Assembly: GCA_029762595.1 (NCBI GenBank)
Contig: JARVGJ010000004.1
Span: 72,205 to 134,760, forward strand
Source of the DNA: Methanolobus sp.
Lineage (GTDB): Archaea; Halobacteriota; Methanosarcinia; Methanosarcinales; Methanosarcinaceae
DNA length: 62,556 bases
Reading direction: 5' to 3'
Part shown: positions 18,855 to 27,395 of the stretch, piece by piece
Position numbering within the stretch: the first letter of the stretch is position 1
Layout of the letters: each line of letters starts with the position of its first letter
Notes under the pieces: generated by a model
Seen by the model: only the letters and a program-made list of their open reading frames with translations
Databases searched by the model: none
Told to the model about the DNA's origin: nothing
Translations under genes and position numbers: made by a program

Positions 18855-19994
18855 TCAATTGTTATTGACTAGGTTAATAGGCCTGGGGTCCCCATGATCA
18901 TGATCATGGTTATGCGGCTTACTGTTGCTGAAAGCAATGCCATTGGCACCAAGTATGCCAGAGATAGTCTCATTTACTATATTTACAAGCTTTTCACGGT
19001 CAATGCTTGAAACAGCAGACAGGACTTTCAGTCGGGGCACATCCCCGGCCACATTGTCGATCACTTCCATTGTAATATCCTGGTCAAACGCTGTAAGGTT
19101 CGTCTTTATGGTATTTGAATCAGATTCAATGAAAAGTTTAATGTGACCAACAAATTCAGGACTCAGCTCCATAACCTTCGACTTGATCGTTTCCATGATC
19201 TCTTTTGCTGTTTCCCGGGCAAGATCAGATGATACCTGGCCCTCCAGGCGATATTCGGTGGCATAACTGGAGATACCTGAAGCTTCAATAGAATTAAGCT
19301 CCTCTCCCCCTTCCTCTTTCGGAACCAATACGTCATCCCTTATAGCCGATTCACCCCGGGCCACTTGTGACTCATGAATTCCTTCGTGGCCTGGCACATC
19401 ACCCATCGCAAGTCTGACGAAATCGAACCAATGATCATCTTCCTTCGATGCAGAAAGCAATATGACCTTTGCAGTAGGGTTCAATTGCTGCACCGAAGCC
19501 TGAATAATAGGGATGCGTATCTCATCTATCAGGTCTATCTTATTGATACCTAATATCTCTGCATCGATTATCTGCCGCATAGCAAAATTCTTAGCTTCCT
19601 TCATCAGCTGCTTGAAACGGCTACCATCTATGAGAGTTACAAGAGGCTGTATAGTAGTATCCTTCAGGTCCATCAGACCTATCTCGTTCTTGATTATATG
19701 TGGGAATGCTATACCTGTGGGCTCAATAAGGATGATATCCGGGTTGTAGTCCTTTTTCAGAATTGTCAGGGTCGTCTTCATATTGACCTTCAGTGAGCAG
19801 CAAATACAACCGCTGGTAAGTTCGGTCATATCCAGACCATACTTTGAGATGACATCACCATCAATACCAACCTCACCGATCTCATTAACAATAACGGCTA
19901 CTTTCTGGCCAGCGTCACTGAATTCCTTTCCAAGTCTTATTATGGTAGATGTCTTTCCACTTCCAAGAAAACCACCAACTACAAGTATTTTCAT
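18855..19994 (-). CDS. COG0523 (CobW/ZNG1-type) GTPase, putative metallochaperone
   Basis: 379 residues from ATG 19994 (GAAGGT upstream; the open frame extends further but overlaps ramA). Features: Walker A GGFLGSGKTS (residues 7-16), the COG0523 metal motif CICC in SGCICCSL, GTP-specificity NKID (GINKIDLI), and a His/Asp-rich tail (HNHDHDHGDP) typical of metal-binding members. The family loads metals, notably zinc, or serves cobalamin synthesis. It follows ramA by 31 bases, so it is co-transcribed with the corrinoid activase beside mtaCB. MtaA and MtaB are zinc enzymes, so zinc delivery to them is an attractive inference; a corrinoid-related role is the alternative. Confidence 0.88.
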   Translation of the reverse strand: MKILVVGGFLGSGKTSTIIRLGKEFSDAGQKVAVIVNEIGEVGIDGDVISKYGLDMTELTSGCICCSLKVNMKTTLTILKKDYNPDIILIEPTGIAFPHIIKNEIGLMDLKDTTIQPLVTLIDGSRFKQLMKEAKNFAMRQIIDAEILGINKIDLIDEIRIPIIQASVQQLNPTAKVILLSASKEDDHWFDFVRLAMGDVPGHEGIHESQVARGESAIRDDVLVPKEEGGEELNSIEASGISSYATEYRLEGQVSSDLARETAKEIMETIKSKVMELSPEFVGHIKLFIESDSNTIKTNLTAFDQDITMEVIDNVAGDVPRLKVLSAVSSIDREKLVNIVNETISGILGANGIAFSNSKPHNHDHDHGDPRPINLVNNN

Positions 19995-20025
19995 ATTACA
20001 TACCTTCTTTTGGAAATTAAAAAAA

Positions 20026-21720
20026 TTATGCTGACTGTTGCAGAACTTCCAGATTCTGCCACTTGAACTTATCCTTTGGGCATGCATTGATACATCTCTT
20101 ACAATTTGCACCGTCGCACAGGTCCGAGCTTATCATAACAACACCTTCCGCATCAATTGTAATGGCATCATTGGGACATACCTTGATGCACTTCTCACAT
20201 TCAGGACAGTCAACTTTCATTGTAAGGAATGTGCCAACACGCTCCAGTACCTGCAAACCTTCATCACCAAGCACAGGGATATCTTTCTCGACAACCCTGT
20301 TAACCTTTGTTATCTTTTCAGGGATATCAATCTGCGGCAGTCCTTTCTTCTTCAGGAATTTCTTTAGCATCTTAAAGGGCATTCCTTCTGTCCAGTAGGA
20401 TATCTCCTGAATATATGCATCCTTGAATGCCTGATCAGTTGCAAACATAACATGATTGCTTACAATCCTTGAAGCGATATCCTGCAGTTCCCATAGCCTT
20501 TCTTCCGACAGAAGTATCTCTTTTGCAACGATCAATGAAGTGTTACCTATCTGTATCACCTCATCTACATTAAACGGTACCATACCTACTTGGTGTGCCT
20601 TCACAGCATCCATATAAGTGCCTGCGGCACCTGACATGTATGCCTTCTTGACATCTGCCACCTCTATGCCTGCAGCATTACAAAGTGCAAGGTGACCTGA
20701 ACGAATAGCACCCATTGCAAGACCGGCTGAAGATACGTCTTTTTCAAAGAACCTGATCTTATTCTGAAGGTAAAGTATGTGATCGGGTGTGTTGATCTTT
20801 GGAAGCTGGATTATTCCGTTCTTCATTCCTGCTTCGATGATGGCTATGACACCAGTACCCGTAATTCCGGTTGCCTTGATGGTACCTTCACATGTGGTCA
20901 TTTCCTGTTCGCCATTTGGGAGGCTGGCTGGTGCGGCACATCGCCACATACTTGCTCCCTCTGCCACCACATCTCCGCTCTTTGGATCAGTGAGTGCACC
21001 CTTCACTGCATTCATTTCAGCATCAAGAACATAATTCCTCATATTCCCGTTCTCAAATTCAACATCTGATATGACAAATGGAGATGCCAGTTTTCCGTAC
21101 CTGATCTGCTGACCTTCAAGAGCAGGACCGGCGGCTGCAGAACCTGTATAAATCGTGCCCTCATGAATTAATGCCATCTCTGCATTTGTTCCGTAATCAG
21201 TTGCAATAGCCGTTTCCTTTGTATCCAGGAAACCAGATTTTATAATAAGTGCAAGTGCATCAGCCCCAACCTCATGTCTTATTGCAGGCGGCACTACAAG
21301 TTTTGCATTTGGGTACACCTCAAGTCCCTTTATTTCTGCACAATCAACTATACGGGCACTTCTGTCCTGTTCCTTGATGTTAAGTTTTTCCTTCTTCCTT
21401 TCACCTGCATAGGCAAGGTCATCGATAGGAATTCCCTGGAATATCGAAAGCTGTATAGGGTTTCCACAAATGGCCATCCTCTGCAATTCTTCCGGTTTAA
21501 TTCCAAGCGTATCGATAATATGTATTACTGCATTGACATGCAGACCCTGTGCAAGGTCCAGTCCATAAGTGATGGCAAAATCCAGATGGTCCATGACATT
21601 TGCCCCGGGCAGAGGATTACGTAGAGTAATGACCGTTTTCTGGATGTCACCTGTTTCCAGGTCTATTTTCTGTGCTCTGATGCCACTGGTTCCTATATCT
21701 ATTGCAACTCCAAGTTTCAT
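20026..21720 (-). CDS. ramA: corrinoid-protein reductive activase (RamA family)
   Basis: 564 residues. The N-terminus (GVAIDIGTSGIRAQKIDL) and the central ATDYGTNAEMALI and SAAAGPALEG blocks belong to the ASKHA-type ATPase domain of RamA-like proteins. The C-terminus holds two 4Fe-4S motifs: CPECEKCIKVCP and CDGANCKRCINACP. These proteins use ATP to drive reduction of inactive Co(II) corrinoid to Co(I). Position next to mtaCB suggests MtaC as client (the role of the protein called MAP in M. barkeri), although methylamine corrinoid proteins are also possible. A TATA-like CATATATC lies about 70 bases upstream, and AAGGGAT is the ribosome binding site. Confidence 0.93.
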   Translation of the reverse strand: MKLGVAIDIGTSGIRAQKIDLETGDIQKTVITLRNPLPGANVMDHLDFAITYGLDLAQGLHVNAVIHIIDTLGIKPEELQRMAICGNPIQLSIFQGIPIDDLAYAGERKKEKLNIKEQDRSARIVDCAEIKGLEVYPNAKLVVPPAIRHEVGADALALIIKSGFLDTKETAIATDYGTNAEMALIHEGTIYTGSAAAGPALEGQQIRYGKLASPFVISDVEFENGNMRNYVLDAEMNAVKGALTDPKSGDVVAEGASMWRCAAPASLPNGEQEMTTCEGTIKATGITGTGVIAIIEAGMKNGIIQLPKINTPDHILYLQNKIRFFEKDVSSAGLAMGAIRSGHLALCNAAGIEVADVKKAYMSGAAGTYMDAVKAHQVGMVPFNVDEVIQIGNTSLIVAKEILLSEERLWELQDIASRIVSNHVMFATDQAFKDAYIQEISYWTEGMPFKMLKKFLKKKGLPQIDIPEKITKVNRVVEKDIPVLGDEGLQVLERVGTFLTMKVDCPECEKCIKVCPNDAITIDAEGVVMISSDLCDGANCKRCINACPKDKFKWQNLEVLQQSA

Positions 21721-22007
21721 TTGAATCCCTTTTCAATTTTTTAAATTTTAATAACGTTTTGATAAAGTAATGTTTGTGTTCTAACTTAAAGATATATGTT
21801 GCGATATTTTTTGTCTTTTAGCATCCATATTTAAGCTCATTGAAGTGCATCTGAAAAACAGCTTAATTTAGCAGTACTACGAAAAAGATATTGTTAAGAG
21901 TAAAAAAAGAACTATGATACAAAAAACACTAACATCGTGTCAAACGCAACTGATATGTAGATTGATCTTTTTTGTTTTTATACGCAAGCTTAATATAGAA
22001 TTTCAGA

Positions 22008-22277
22008 TCAACGACAGATTTTTTCACCTTTTTCTGTGAGCTGGAGAATCTTTCCCTCGGAACTGCCAATATTCTTATGGCAAGGAGATGAAGTATTGCA
22101 TGAACAGCATGTTGATGTGCTTGGTCCCGGATTGTCGCACGTCTCACAGATATACCCCATGTGCTTCAACATCATCAGCCTGTCCCTGAGGCTAACACTA
22201 TCTATACCAAGTTTCTCTGCAGCTTCCTGAAAACTGCACTTGCCTATAAACAGGATCCTAAGTGTTTCTTTGATCAT
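22008..22277 (-). CDS. FeoC-like winged-helix protein with cysteine cluster
   Basis: 89 residues from ATG 22277, overlapping the end of the upstream 4-TM gene by 20 bases. The first half (FQEAAEKLGIDSVSLRDRLMMLKHMGYI) is a winged helix-turn-helix. It is followed by a cysteine-rich wing with six Cys (CETC...CCSC...C) and a short C-terminal helix. This is the design of FeoC, a small iron-sulfur regulator of the FeoB transporter. It is the last gene of the feo operon. A metal-sensing regulator or FeoB stability factor is the likely role; the sequence is diverged from bacterial FeoC, so the family name is tentative. Confidence 0.65.
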   Translation of the reverse strand: MIKETLRILFIGKCSFQEAAEKLGIDSVSLRDRLMMLKHMGYICETCDNPGPSTSTCCSCNTSSPCHKNIGSSEGKILQLTEKGEKICR

Positions 22278-22776
22278 TATTAATTCCTTTTGCCTTAGCT
22301 GGTTCAAACATATCCTTCCACCTGATGAAGGCAAACAATGAAAATATAGCCAGATAGATACCTGGTTTCAGGTCACTTAAAGGTGTCCATTCTGCGAAGT
22401 CCTCGTTTCTTAGAATATATGCCTCAAGCATGTTTCCCGTGCTAACGAACAAGTAAATGATTGCAAAGATGAGAGAGAGAAGTATCCCTACGTACGCATA
22501 GGATACACCTTCATATATACCCGAGCGCATTTCAATAACACCATAAATGAAAACAGTGCCTATCAGAATCAAGACAAACGAACCAATGATATCTGCAGGT
22601 ACAAGCAGCAGGTCTGCCAGAGGGACAAGAATATCCGGACCAATGAATATCCTGTTCATTCCTGCTAACAGCTGAAGAAGCCCCAGTAAGACATATAATG
22701 AGCCGCTGACTACGGAAAAGGCTACGGGGATCCTGGTATCTGCCTGTGCTTCCACATTCTCTCCTTTAATATCCAA
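22258..22776 (-). CDS. four-helix membrane protein of the feo operon
   Basis: 172 residues with four hydrophobic segments (about 18-40, 45-80, 90-112 and 140-158) and no recognised family motif. It starts within the last bases of feoB and ends, in TAG, inside the start of the FeoC-like gene, so all three are translationally linked. A role in ferrous iron uptake is inferred only from this arrangement. No His/Asp metal-binding motif stands out in the membrane segments. Confidence 0.75.
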   Translation of the reverse strand: MDIKGENVEAQADTRIPVAFSVVSGSLYVLLGLLQLLAGMNRIFIGPDILVPLADLLLVPADIIGSFVLILIGTVFIYGVIEMRSGIYEGVSYAYVGILLSLIFAIIYLFVSTGNMLEAYILRNEDFAEWTPLSDLKPGIYLAIFSLFAFIRWKDMFEPAKAKGINNDQRNT

Positions 22777-24763
22777 GCAAGCTTCCCCCCTGGAAAATTA
22801 TGAATGCCATTGTCCATGCGACAGCAATTCCATATATAACTGCAAATATTGTCCATTTCCATGAACCTGTCTCCTTCCTGATAACTCCTACTGTTGCCAC
22901 GCAAGGCATGTACAGCAGACTGAAAGCCATGAGGCTGAGTGAACTCAGCGTGGTGATGCCCGGATCTGCCATAAGCCTCTCGCTTAGAGCTTCAGATTTA
23001 TCGCCTGCTCCGTAAAGAACCCCCAGTGATGCCACAACTATCTCTTTAGCAACCAATCCGAATATGAGGGCTACAGATATCTTCCAGTCAAAACCGAGAG
23101 GTTCAAGAAGAGGTTCAACTGCATGTCCGAGAATTCCCACATAACTGTCCTCACTACCGTATTCAACACCCCAGGGGAAAGATGCCAGTGCCCAGATGAT
23201 GACAACTCCAACCAGAATTATAGTCCCTGCCTTCTTTATATACATGAAACCGTTATCCCACATGTGTATAAGACTTGTACTTAGTGTCGGGACACGGTAG
23301 GGAGGGAGCTCCATTATGAAAGGTGCAGGCTTTCCCTTTATCACAGTTTCCCTGAGTAGTTTTGCAGACAGGATTGCAATCAATATACCAAGTATATACA
23401 TTGCAAATATAACAGTCCCGGCCTGTCTTCCAAAGAATGTGCCTGCAAACAGTATATATATAGGCAACCTTGCCCCACATGAAACGAACGGTACCACAAG
23501 TATGGTGATAAGCCTGTCCTTCTCATCCTCTATGCTCCTTGCAGCCATTATTGCAGGAACATTGCACCCGAATCCCATAAGCATTGGTATGAAAGACTTA
23601 CCATGCATGCCGATCTTATACATCAGTTTGTCCATGATAAAAGCAGCACGTGCAAGATAACCACTACCTTCCAGGAGCGAGAGCAGGAAGAACAATATGA
23701 ATATATTTGGCACGAACACAAGTACAGCACCCACGCCACCAATTATCCCGTCTCCCACAAGGGATGCCAGCCAATCGGGTCGCAGGCTGGAGGAAACCTG
23801 TTCTGATATCCAGGACATTGCAATATCTATCATATCCATAAAGGGTGTTGCAAAAGCGAATGTGAGCTCAAAAGCACCCCACATCAATGCAAGGAATATG
23901 GGAATACCCAGATATTTATTTGTTAGCACTCTGTCGACCATGTCGGATTTTGTAAGGGTCTCGTTGGCCCGGGTGCACATCTGAGGAAGTATCGTGTTTA
24001 TGGCAAGATAACGTTTATCGGCTATTTCCGCCTCATACTCTTCCTGGTCTATGGATTCGATAATAGCCATGACATTCTCATATACAGGACTTTTGGCTAC
24101 CTTTGCCCTGACATTGCTATCACCTTCAAGCAGTCTGATACTCAGCCAGCGCAGGGGATATCGCCTGTCACGGCCCTCATCCTCGCTCAGGACCTTCTCT
24201 ATCTCCAGGATCTTTTCTTCTATCTCGCTACCGTACCCTATTTCATGACCATGGTGCTGTTCCAGCTCTTTCTGCTCGATAACCTTGTCCAGAAGATCGC
24301 AAATGCCTTTTTTCTGTGTTGCAACCGTCTTTATAACAGGTGTTGCCAGCAGTTCCTCCATCTTATCGAGGTATAACCTATCTCCCCTGTCCTCTGCAAT
24401 GTCACACATATTAAGGACGATCAGTAGCTGAGAACCAAGCTCCATAAGCTGCGTTGTGAGGTAGAGGTTCCTTTCCAGGTTGGATGCGTCCACCACCTGT
24501 ATAACGATGTCTGGCTTCTCCTCTATTATAAAATCCCTGGCTACGATCTCATCAATAGAATATGCAGTAAGACTATATGTCCCCGGGAGGTCTATTACCT
24601 CTATATCATATCCCTTGTATGATACTCTACCGCTTTTCTTCTCCACTGTGACACCGGGCCAGTTACCGACATGCTGCCTGGAACCGGTAAGTGCATTGAA
24701 GAGCGTGGTCTTACCAACATTAGGGTTTCCCGTAAGTGCTATCTTTATCTCCCTGTTTCCCAT
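22766..24763 (-). CDS. feoB: ferrous iron transporter FeoB
   Basis: 665 residues. The N-terminal G domain has G1 GNPNVGKTT, G3 DLPGTYS and G4 NMCD. It is followed by the GDI-like spacer and a polytopic membrane domain with the Gate/FeoB core segments (GYLARAAFIMD, GFGCNVPAIMA, VPFVSCGARLP). FeoB drives Fe(II) import across the cytoplasmic membrane. The length is normal for archaeal FeoB. It lies 171 bases after feoA and overlaps the following membrane gene, so feoA-feoB-4TM-feoC-like form one operon. Confidence 0.96.
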   Translation of the reverse strand: MGNREIKIALTGNPNVGKTTLFNALTGSRQHVGNWPGVTVEKKSGRVSYKGYDIEVIDLPGTYSLTAYSIDEIVARDFIIEEKPDIVIQVVDASNLERNLYLTTQLMELGSQLLIVLNMCDIAEDRGDRLYLDKMEELLATPVIKTVATQKKGICDLLDKVIEQKELEQHHGHEIGYGSEIEEKILEIEKVLSEDEGRDRRYPLRWLSIRLLEGDSNVRAKVAKSPVYENVMAIIESIDQEEYEAEIADKRYLAINTILPQMCTRANETLTKSDMVDRVLTNKYLGIPIFLALMWGAFELTFAFATPFMDMIDIAMSWISEQVSSSLRPDWLASLVGDGIIGGVGAVLVFVPNIFILFFLLSLLEGSGYLARAAFIMDKLMYKIGMHGKSFIPMLMGFGCNVPAIMAARSIEDEKDRLITILVVPFVSCGARLPIYILFAGTFFGRQAGTVIFAMYILGILIAILSAKLLRETVIKGKPAPFIMELPPYRVPTLSTSLIHMWDNGFMYIKKAGTIILVGVVIIWALASFPWGVEYGSEDSYVGILGHAVEPLLEPLGFDWKISVALIFGLVAKEIVVASLGVLYGAGDKSEALSERLMADPGITTLSSLSLMAFSLLYMPCVATVGVIRKETGSWKWTIFAVIYGIAVAWTMAFIIFQGGSLLGY

Positions 24764-24934
24764 GGAGCGATCCTCTTAGGATATTATGAATTATGATATT
24801 TCGACGACATTATGTCATTGTGATGACCATATTCGATCAAAGCATTGGATAAGTACTGGTTTTGAATAACAGAGACCTCTAGACAACATCTGTTTGTAAG
24901 GAATCCCTTAAAGATCAGAGACCAATCCCAAAAC

Positions 24935-25207
24935 TCAAACCTTATGAATGAATATTTGTCTTGCTTCTTCTTTCCGTATAGATAAGTGATATCCTTTTAT
25001 ACGGTAGTCCATGGGATCCCCAAGCGGTGCGTTCCTCACAAGTTCTATTTCCGCACCTGCAACCATACCCATATCGAAGAGTTTCCTTCTTGCAGAGCCT
25101 TTTACCCTCACTTTTGTAATCTCAGCCTTCTCTCCGGGCTTTAGCGTGTCAAGTGTGATCTCCTGAATATCCTGCAAGTCCTTCCCTGTCCTTTTTGATG
25201 ATATCAA
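24935..25207 (-). CDS. feoA: FeoA SH3-like iron transport protein
   Basis: About 90 residues containing the FeoA core (TLKPGEKAEITKV to GSARRKLFDMGMVAGAEIEL to LGDPMDYRIKGYHLSIRKEEA). FeoA is a small SH3-like partner of FeoB. No ATG start exists: the frame opens with TTG at 25207 (AAAAAAGGTT upstream) or TTG at 25177 (GGGAAGGAC upstream), and I cannot decide between them. The short upstream region contains a palindromic operator candidate and a 21-bp tandem repeat. Confidence 0.9.
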   Translation of the reverse strand: MISSKRTGKDLQDIQEITLDTLKPGEKAEITKVRVKGSARRKLFDMGMVAGAEIELVRNAPLGDPMDYRIKGYHLSIRKEEARQIFIHKV

Positions 25208-25222
25208 TAACCTTTTTTGGTA

Positions 25223-25246
25223 TTTAGCAATTTCGCATTAGCTAAA
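25223..25246. promoter_or_regulatory. palindrome upstream of feoA, candidate DtxR-type operator
   Basis: TTTAGC and GCTAAA arms separated by 12 bases, with partial inner symmetry (AAT/ATT), lie 15-38 bases before the feoA start. A DtxR-type repressor gene lies just upstream. Such regulators bind interrupted palindromes near iron-uptake promoters. The match to a known consensus is only loose. Confidence 0.4.
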
Positions 25247-25267
25247 TTGTTTCTGTAAGCAAATAAT

Positions 25268-25351
25268 GAAAATAAATGATCTCTTATTGAAAATAAACGA
25301 CCTGTTATTGAAAATAAGCGACCTGTTATTGAAAATAAACGACCTGTTATG
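25268..25351. repeat. four tandem 21-bp units in the feoA upstream region
   Basis: GAAAATAAACGACCTGTTATT is repeated four times without gaps (25268, 25289, 25310 and 25331). The first unit has three or four changes, and the third and fourth have one each. The array lies between the regulator gene and feoA. Twenty-one bases is two helical turns, so a protein bound to each unit would sit on the same face of the DNA. The apparent reading frame through it (repeated KINDLLL) is a by-product of the period being divisible by three. Confidence 0.9.
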
Positions 25352-25411
25352 GGTAGCGAATAAACTGATGGATTTTCCTGAAAACAAAGTTAACGACGAT
25401 GTAGTTGTGCA

Positions 25412-25897
25412 CTATAATTTCTTTTTCCCGTGCACCGGACAACTGTCAATAGATGAGGGATGACAATTGATGTATTCCCCGGTTTCATGATAATGATAGA
25501 AGTGATCAAGCCAGTATGGCCATTCTTCTTTCATATTAATGAATTCCACGAATTTAGTGAGCAGTTCAAAGGTTTCAGGGGCAAGTACATGCTCAATTTT
25601 GCAGGCATCGTGGTCTGCTATCTCTGCATCAAGACCGAGTATCTTTAAAAAGTCCCTGATGACACTATGTTTCTCCATGGTGCATTTTGCAATTTTTTCA
25701 CCCTCGGGTGTAAGAGTTACACCACCATATTTCTCATAGTTGATAAAACCCATCTCGGTCAGTTTTTTGAACATCCCTGTGACACTTGGCGAACTTATAT
25801 CCAGCTCCTTTGAGACATCCTTGACCTGTGCATAGCCCTTCCGCTCAATGATCTTCTCAATTGCTTTAAGATAATCTTCACTTCTCTCAGTTGTCAT
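25412..25897 (-). CDS. DtxR/MntR-family metal-dependent regulator
   Basis: 161 residues: N-terminal winged helix (EDYLKAIEKIIERKGYAQVKDVSKELDISSPSVTGMFKKL) and a C-terminal dimerisation and metal domain with Glu, His and Cys ligands (ADHDACKIEHVLAPE). A further His/Cys-rich tail (INCHPSSIDSCPVHGKKK) is as in archaeal members. It probably represses feoAB when Fe(II) or Mn(II) is plentiful. It is encoded directly upstream of feoA on the same strand, separated by the 21-bp repeat array. It ends in TAG. Confidence 0.92.
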   Translation of the reverse strand: MTTERSEDYLKAIEKIIERKGYAQVKDVSKELDISSPSVTGMFKKLTEMGFINYEKYGGVTLTPEGEKIAKCTMEKHSVIRDFLKILGLDAEIADHDACKIEHVLAPETFELLTKFVEFINMKEEWPYWLDHFYHYHETGEYINCHPSSIDSCPVHGKKKL

Positions 25898-26094
25898 ATC
25901 AAAACTACCTTTGTTGGGTCGACTATCATTATTTGTGGAAATGAACGGGCGAAGGATCCATTAGCATCATTCACAATGTCCCATCGATTTGTATGAGACA
26001 AGTAGTATTTTAAGTTTCCTAATTTACCTACACAATGTAGATTTTATAAAAATAAACATATAGCCTATAATTGTATAGATAAATAGATAGGATA

Positions 26095-27249
26095 CTAGCT
26101 TTTTTCGAAATATTTCTGAAGCCTGTACATAGCTTCCCTGATATCCCCAATACTGCTAGCATAGGAAAAGCGTAAGTAACCCTCTGCCCCCTGTCCAAAA
26201 TCAATACCTGGTGCAATGGCAACTCCTGTTTCCTCCAGTATGTCCCGGCTCATCTTAAGAGAATCAGTGCCAAACTTTCGTGCATCAGCAAGCACATAAT
26301 ATGCACCTTTTGGCTCTGCCACAATACCAAATCCAATATCCCTGAGCCTTTTGATCAGATACAGTCGTCTCTTGTTATAAGTATCAACCATCTCTTTTAT
26401 CTGCTCCTGGGGCCCTTCAAGGGCTGCAATCCCTGCATACTGTACAATAGAATTGGTTGAGATGAACAGGTTTTGCTGTACCTTCTGCAATGTCCTGACA
26501 TGTTCCCTGGGAGCTATAAGATAACCAAGCCTCCACCCTGTCATTGCATAGAGTTTTGAGAAGCCGTTGAGCACAAAGGCATTGTCAGTGTATTCCAGAA
26601 TAGTGTGATCCTCGCCTTCATAAACAAGCCCCTGATATACCTCATCAGAGATTATAGGCACATCTGCAGCTTGCTCTGCAAGCCTTTTCAATGCCTTACC
26701 GGGCAGTACCTGGCCAGTGGGATTGGAAGGAGAGTTGATGAGTATGGCCTTTGTTCTAAGGTTGATATGTGCGGCAAGCTCTTCCGGTTGGAGCATAAAG
26801 CCATTTTCTTCTTTAGTATAGATAAAATCAGGCACCCCTCCGGCTGCTACTACAAAATTCGGGTAACATGCATAGTGAGGATTAGACATTATGACCTCAT
26901 CACCCTGATCAATAAGTGCAATAAAAAGCAAGAGCATTGCAGGACTTGTACCGGATGTAACTATAATCTGATCGGGACTGACATCAACACCAAACTTTTT
27001 AAAGTAATTCTTAGCTATAGCCTGTCTTAGTTCGATAAGTCCCTGACTGTGAGTATACTTTATATCCCCCCTGCATATTGCAATCTTTGCAGCTTCACAT
27101 ATGTGCAGAGCAGTTGGAAAATCTGGCTCCCCTATCTCAAGGTGGATGATGCTTTTGCCCTGTTCTTCAAGCTTTTGTGCCCTCTCAAGCACTTCCATCA
27201 CATAAAAAGGAGGAATGTTTGCAGTCTTTTGGGATAACATATTACTCAC
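26095..27249 (-). CDS. class I/II pyridoxal-phosphate aminotransferase
   Basis: 384 residues of fold-type I aminotransferase. Visible landmarks: EIGEPDF at the N-terminus, TSGTSPAMLLLF (phosphate loop), NSPSNPTGQ (cofactor Asn), ISDEVYQGLVYE (Asp contacting pyridine nitrogen), NGFSKLYAMTGWRLGY (Schiff-base Lys) and LRFSYA (Arg binding the substrate carboxylate). It most resembles the aspartate/aromatic aminotransferase-like group found in methanogens, but the amino acid used cannot be read from the sequence. It stands as a single gene and ends in TAG. Confidence 0.93.
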   Translation of the reverse strand: MSNMLSQKTANIPPFYVMEVLERAQKLEEQGKSIIHLEIGEPDFPTALHICEAAKIAICRGDIKYTHSQGLIELRQAIAKNYFKKFGVDVSPDQIIVTSGTSPAMLLLFIALIDQGDEVIMSNPHYACYPNFVVAAGGVPDFIYTKEENGFMLQPEELAAHINLRTKAILINSPSNPTGQVLPGKALKRLAEQAADVPIISDEVYQGLVYEGEDHTILEYTDNAFVLNGFSKLYAMTGWRLGYLIAPREHVRTLQKVQQNLFISTNSIVQYAGIAALEGPQEQIKEMVDTYNKRRLYLIKRLRDIGFGIVAEPKGAYYVLADARKFGTDSLKMSRDILEETGVAIAPGIDFGQGAEGYLRFSYASSIGDIREAMYRLQKYFEKS

Positions 27250-27315
27250 ATCGATAATTATCGTAGTTAAGAATTATGCCAGTGCATAAACGAATTTTGT
27301 TCGGGCATCATATGA

Positions 27316-27349
27316 AAAAATGGAAAAAAGGAGCCGGGTAAAACCCGGT
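27316..27349 (-). terminator. hairpin terminator of the TM-helix-repeat gene
   Basis: On the minus strand, CCGGGT-TTT-ACCCGG is a six-pair GC-rich hairpin followed by CTCCTTTTTTCC and a further T run. It lies about 47 bases after the stop of the gene at 27396. Confidence 0.65.
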
Positions 27350-27395
27350 GATAATTGACTTCCTAGTGTGCTGATCTGCATTTTTTAGTTACAGC

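Noticed and set aside
25268-25351. Possible CRISPR array
   Set aside because: The units are contiguous with no spacers and only 21 bp long, so this is a simple tandem repeat.
25266-25463. Open frame encoding repeated KINDLLL peptides
   Set aside because: The frame is an artefact of a 21-bp repeat whose period is divisible by three, and it runs into the DtxR-type gene on the other strand.
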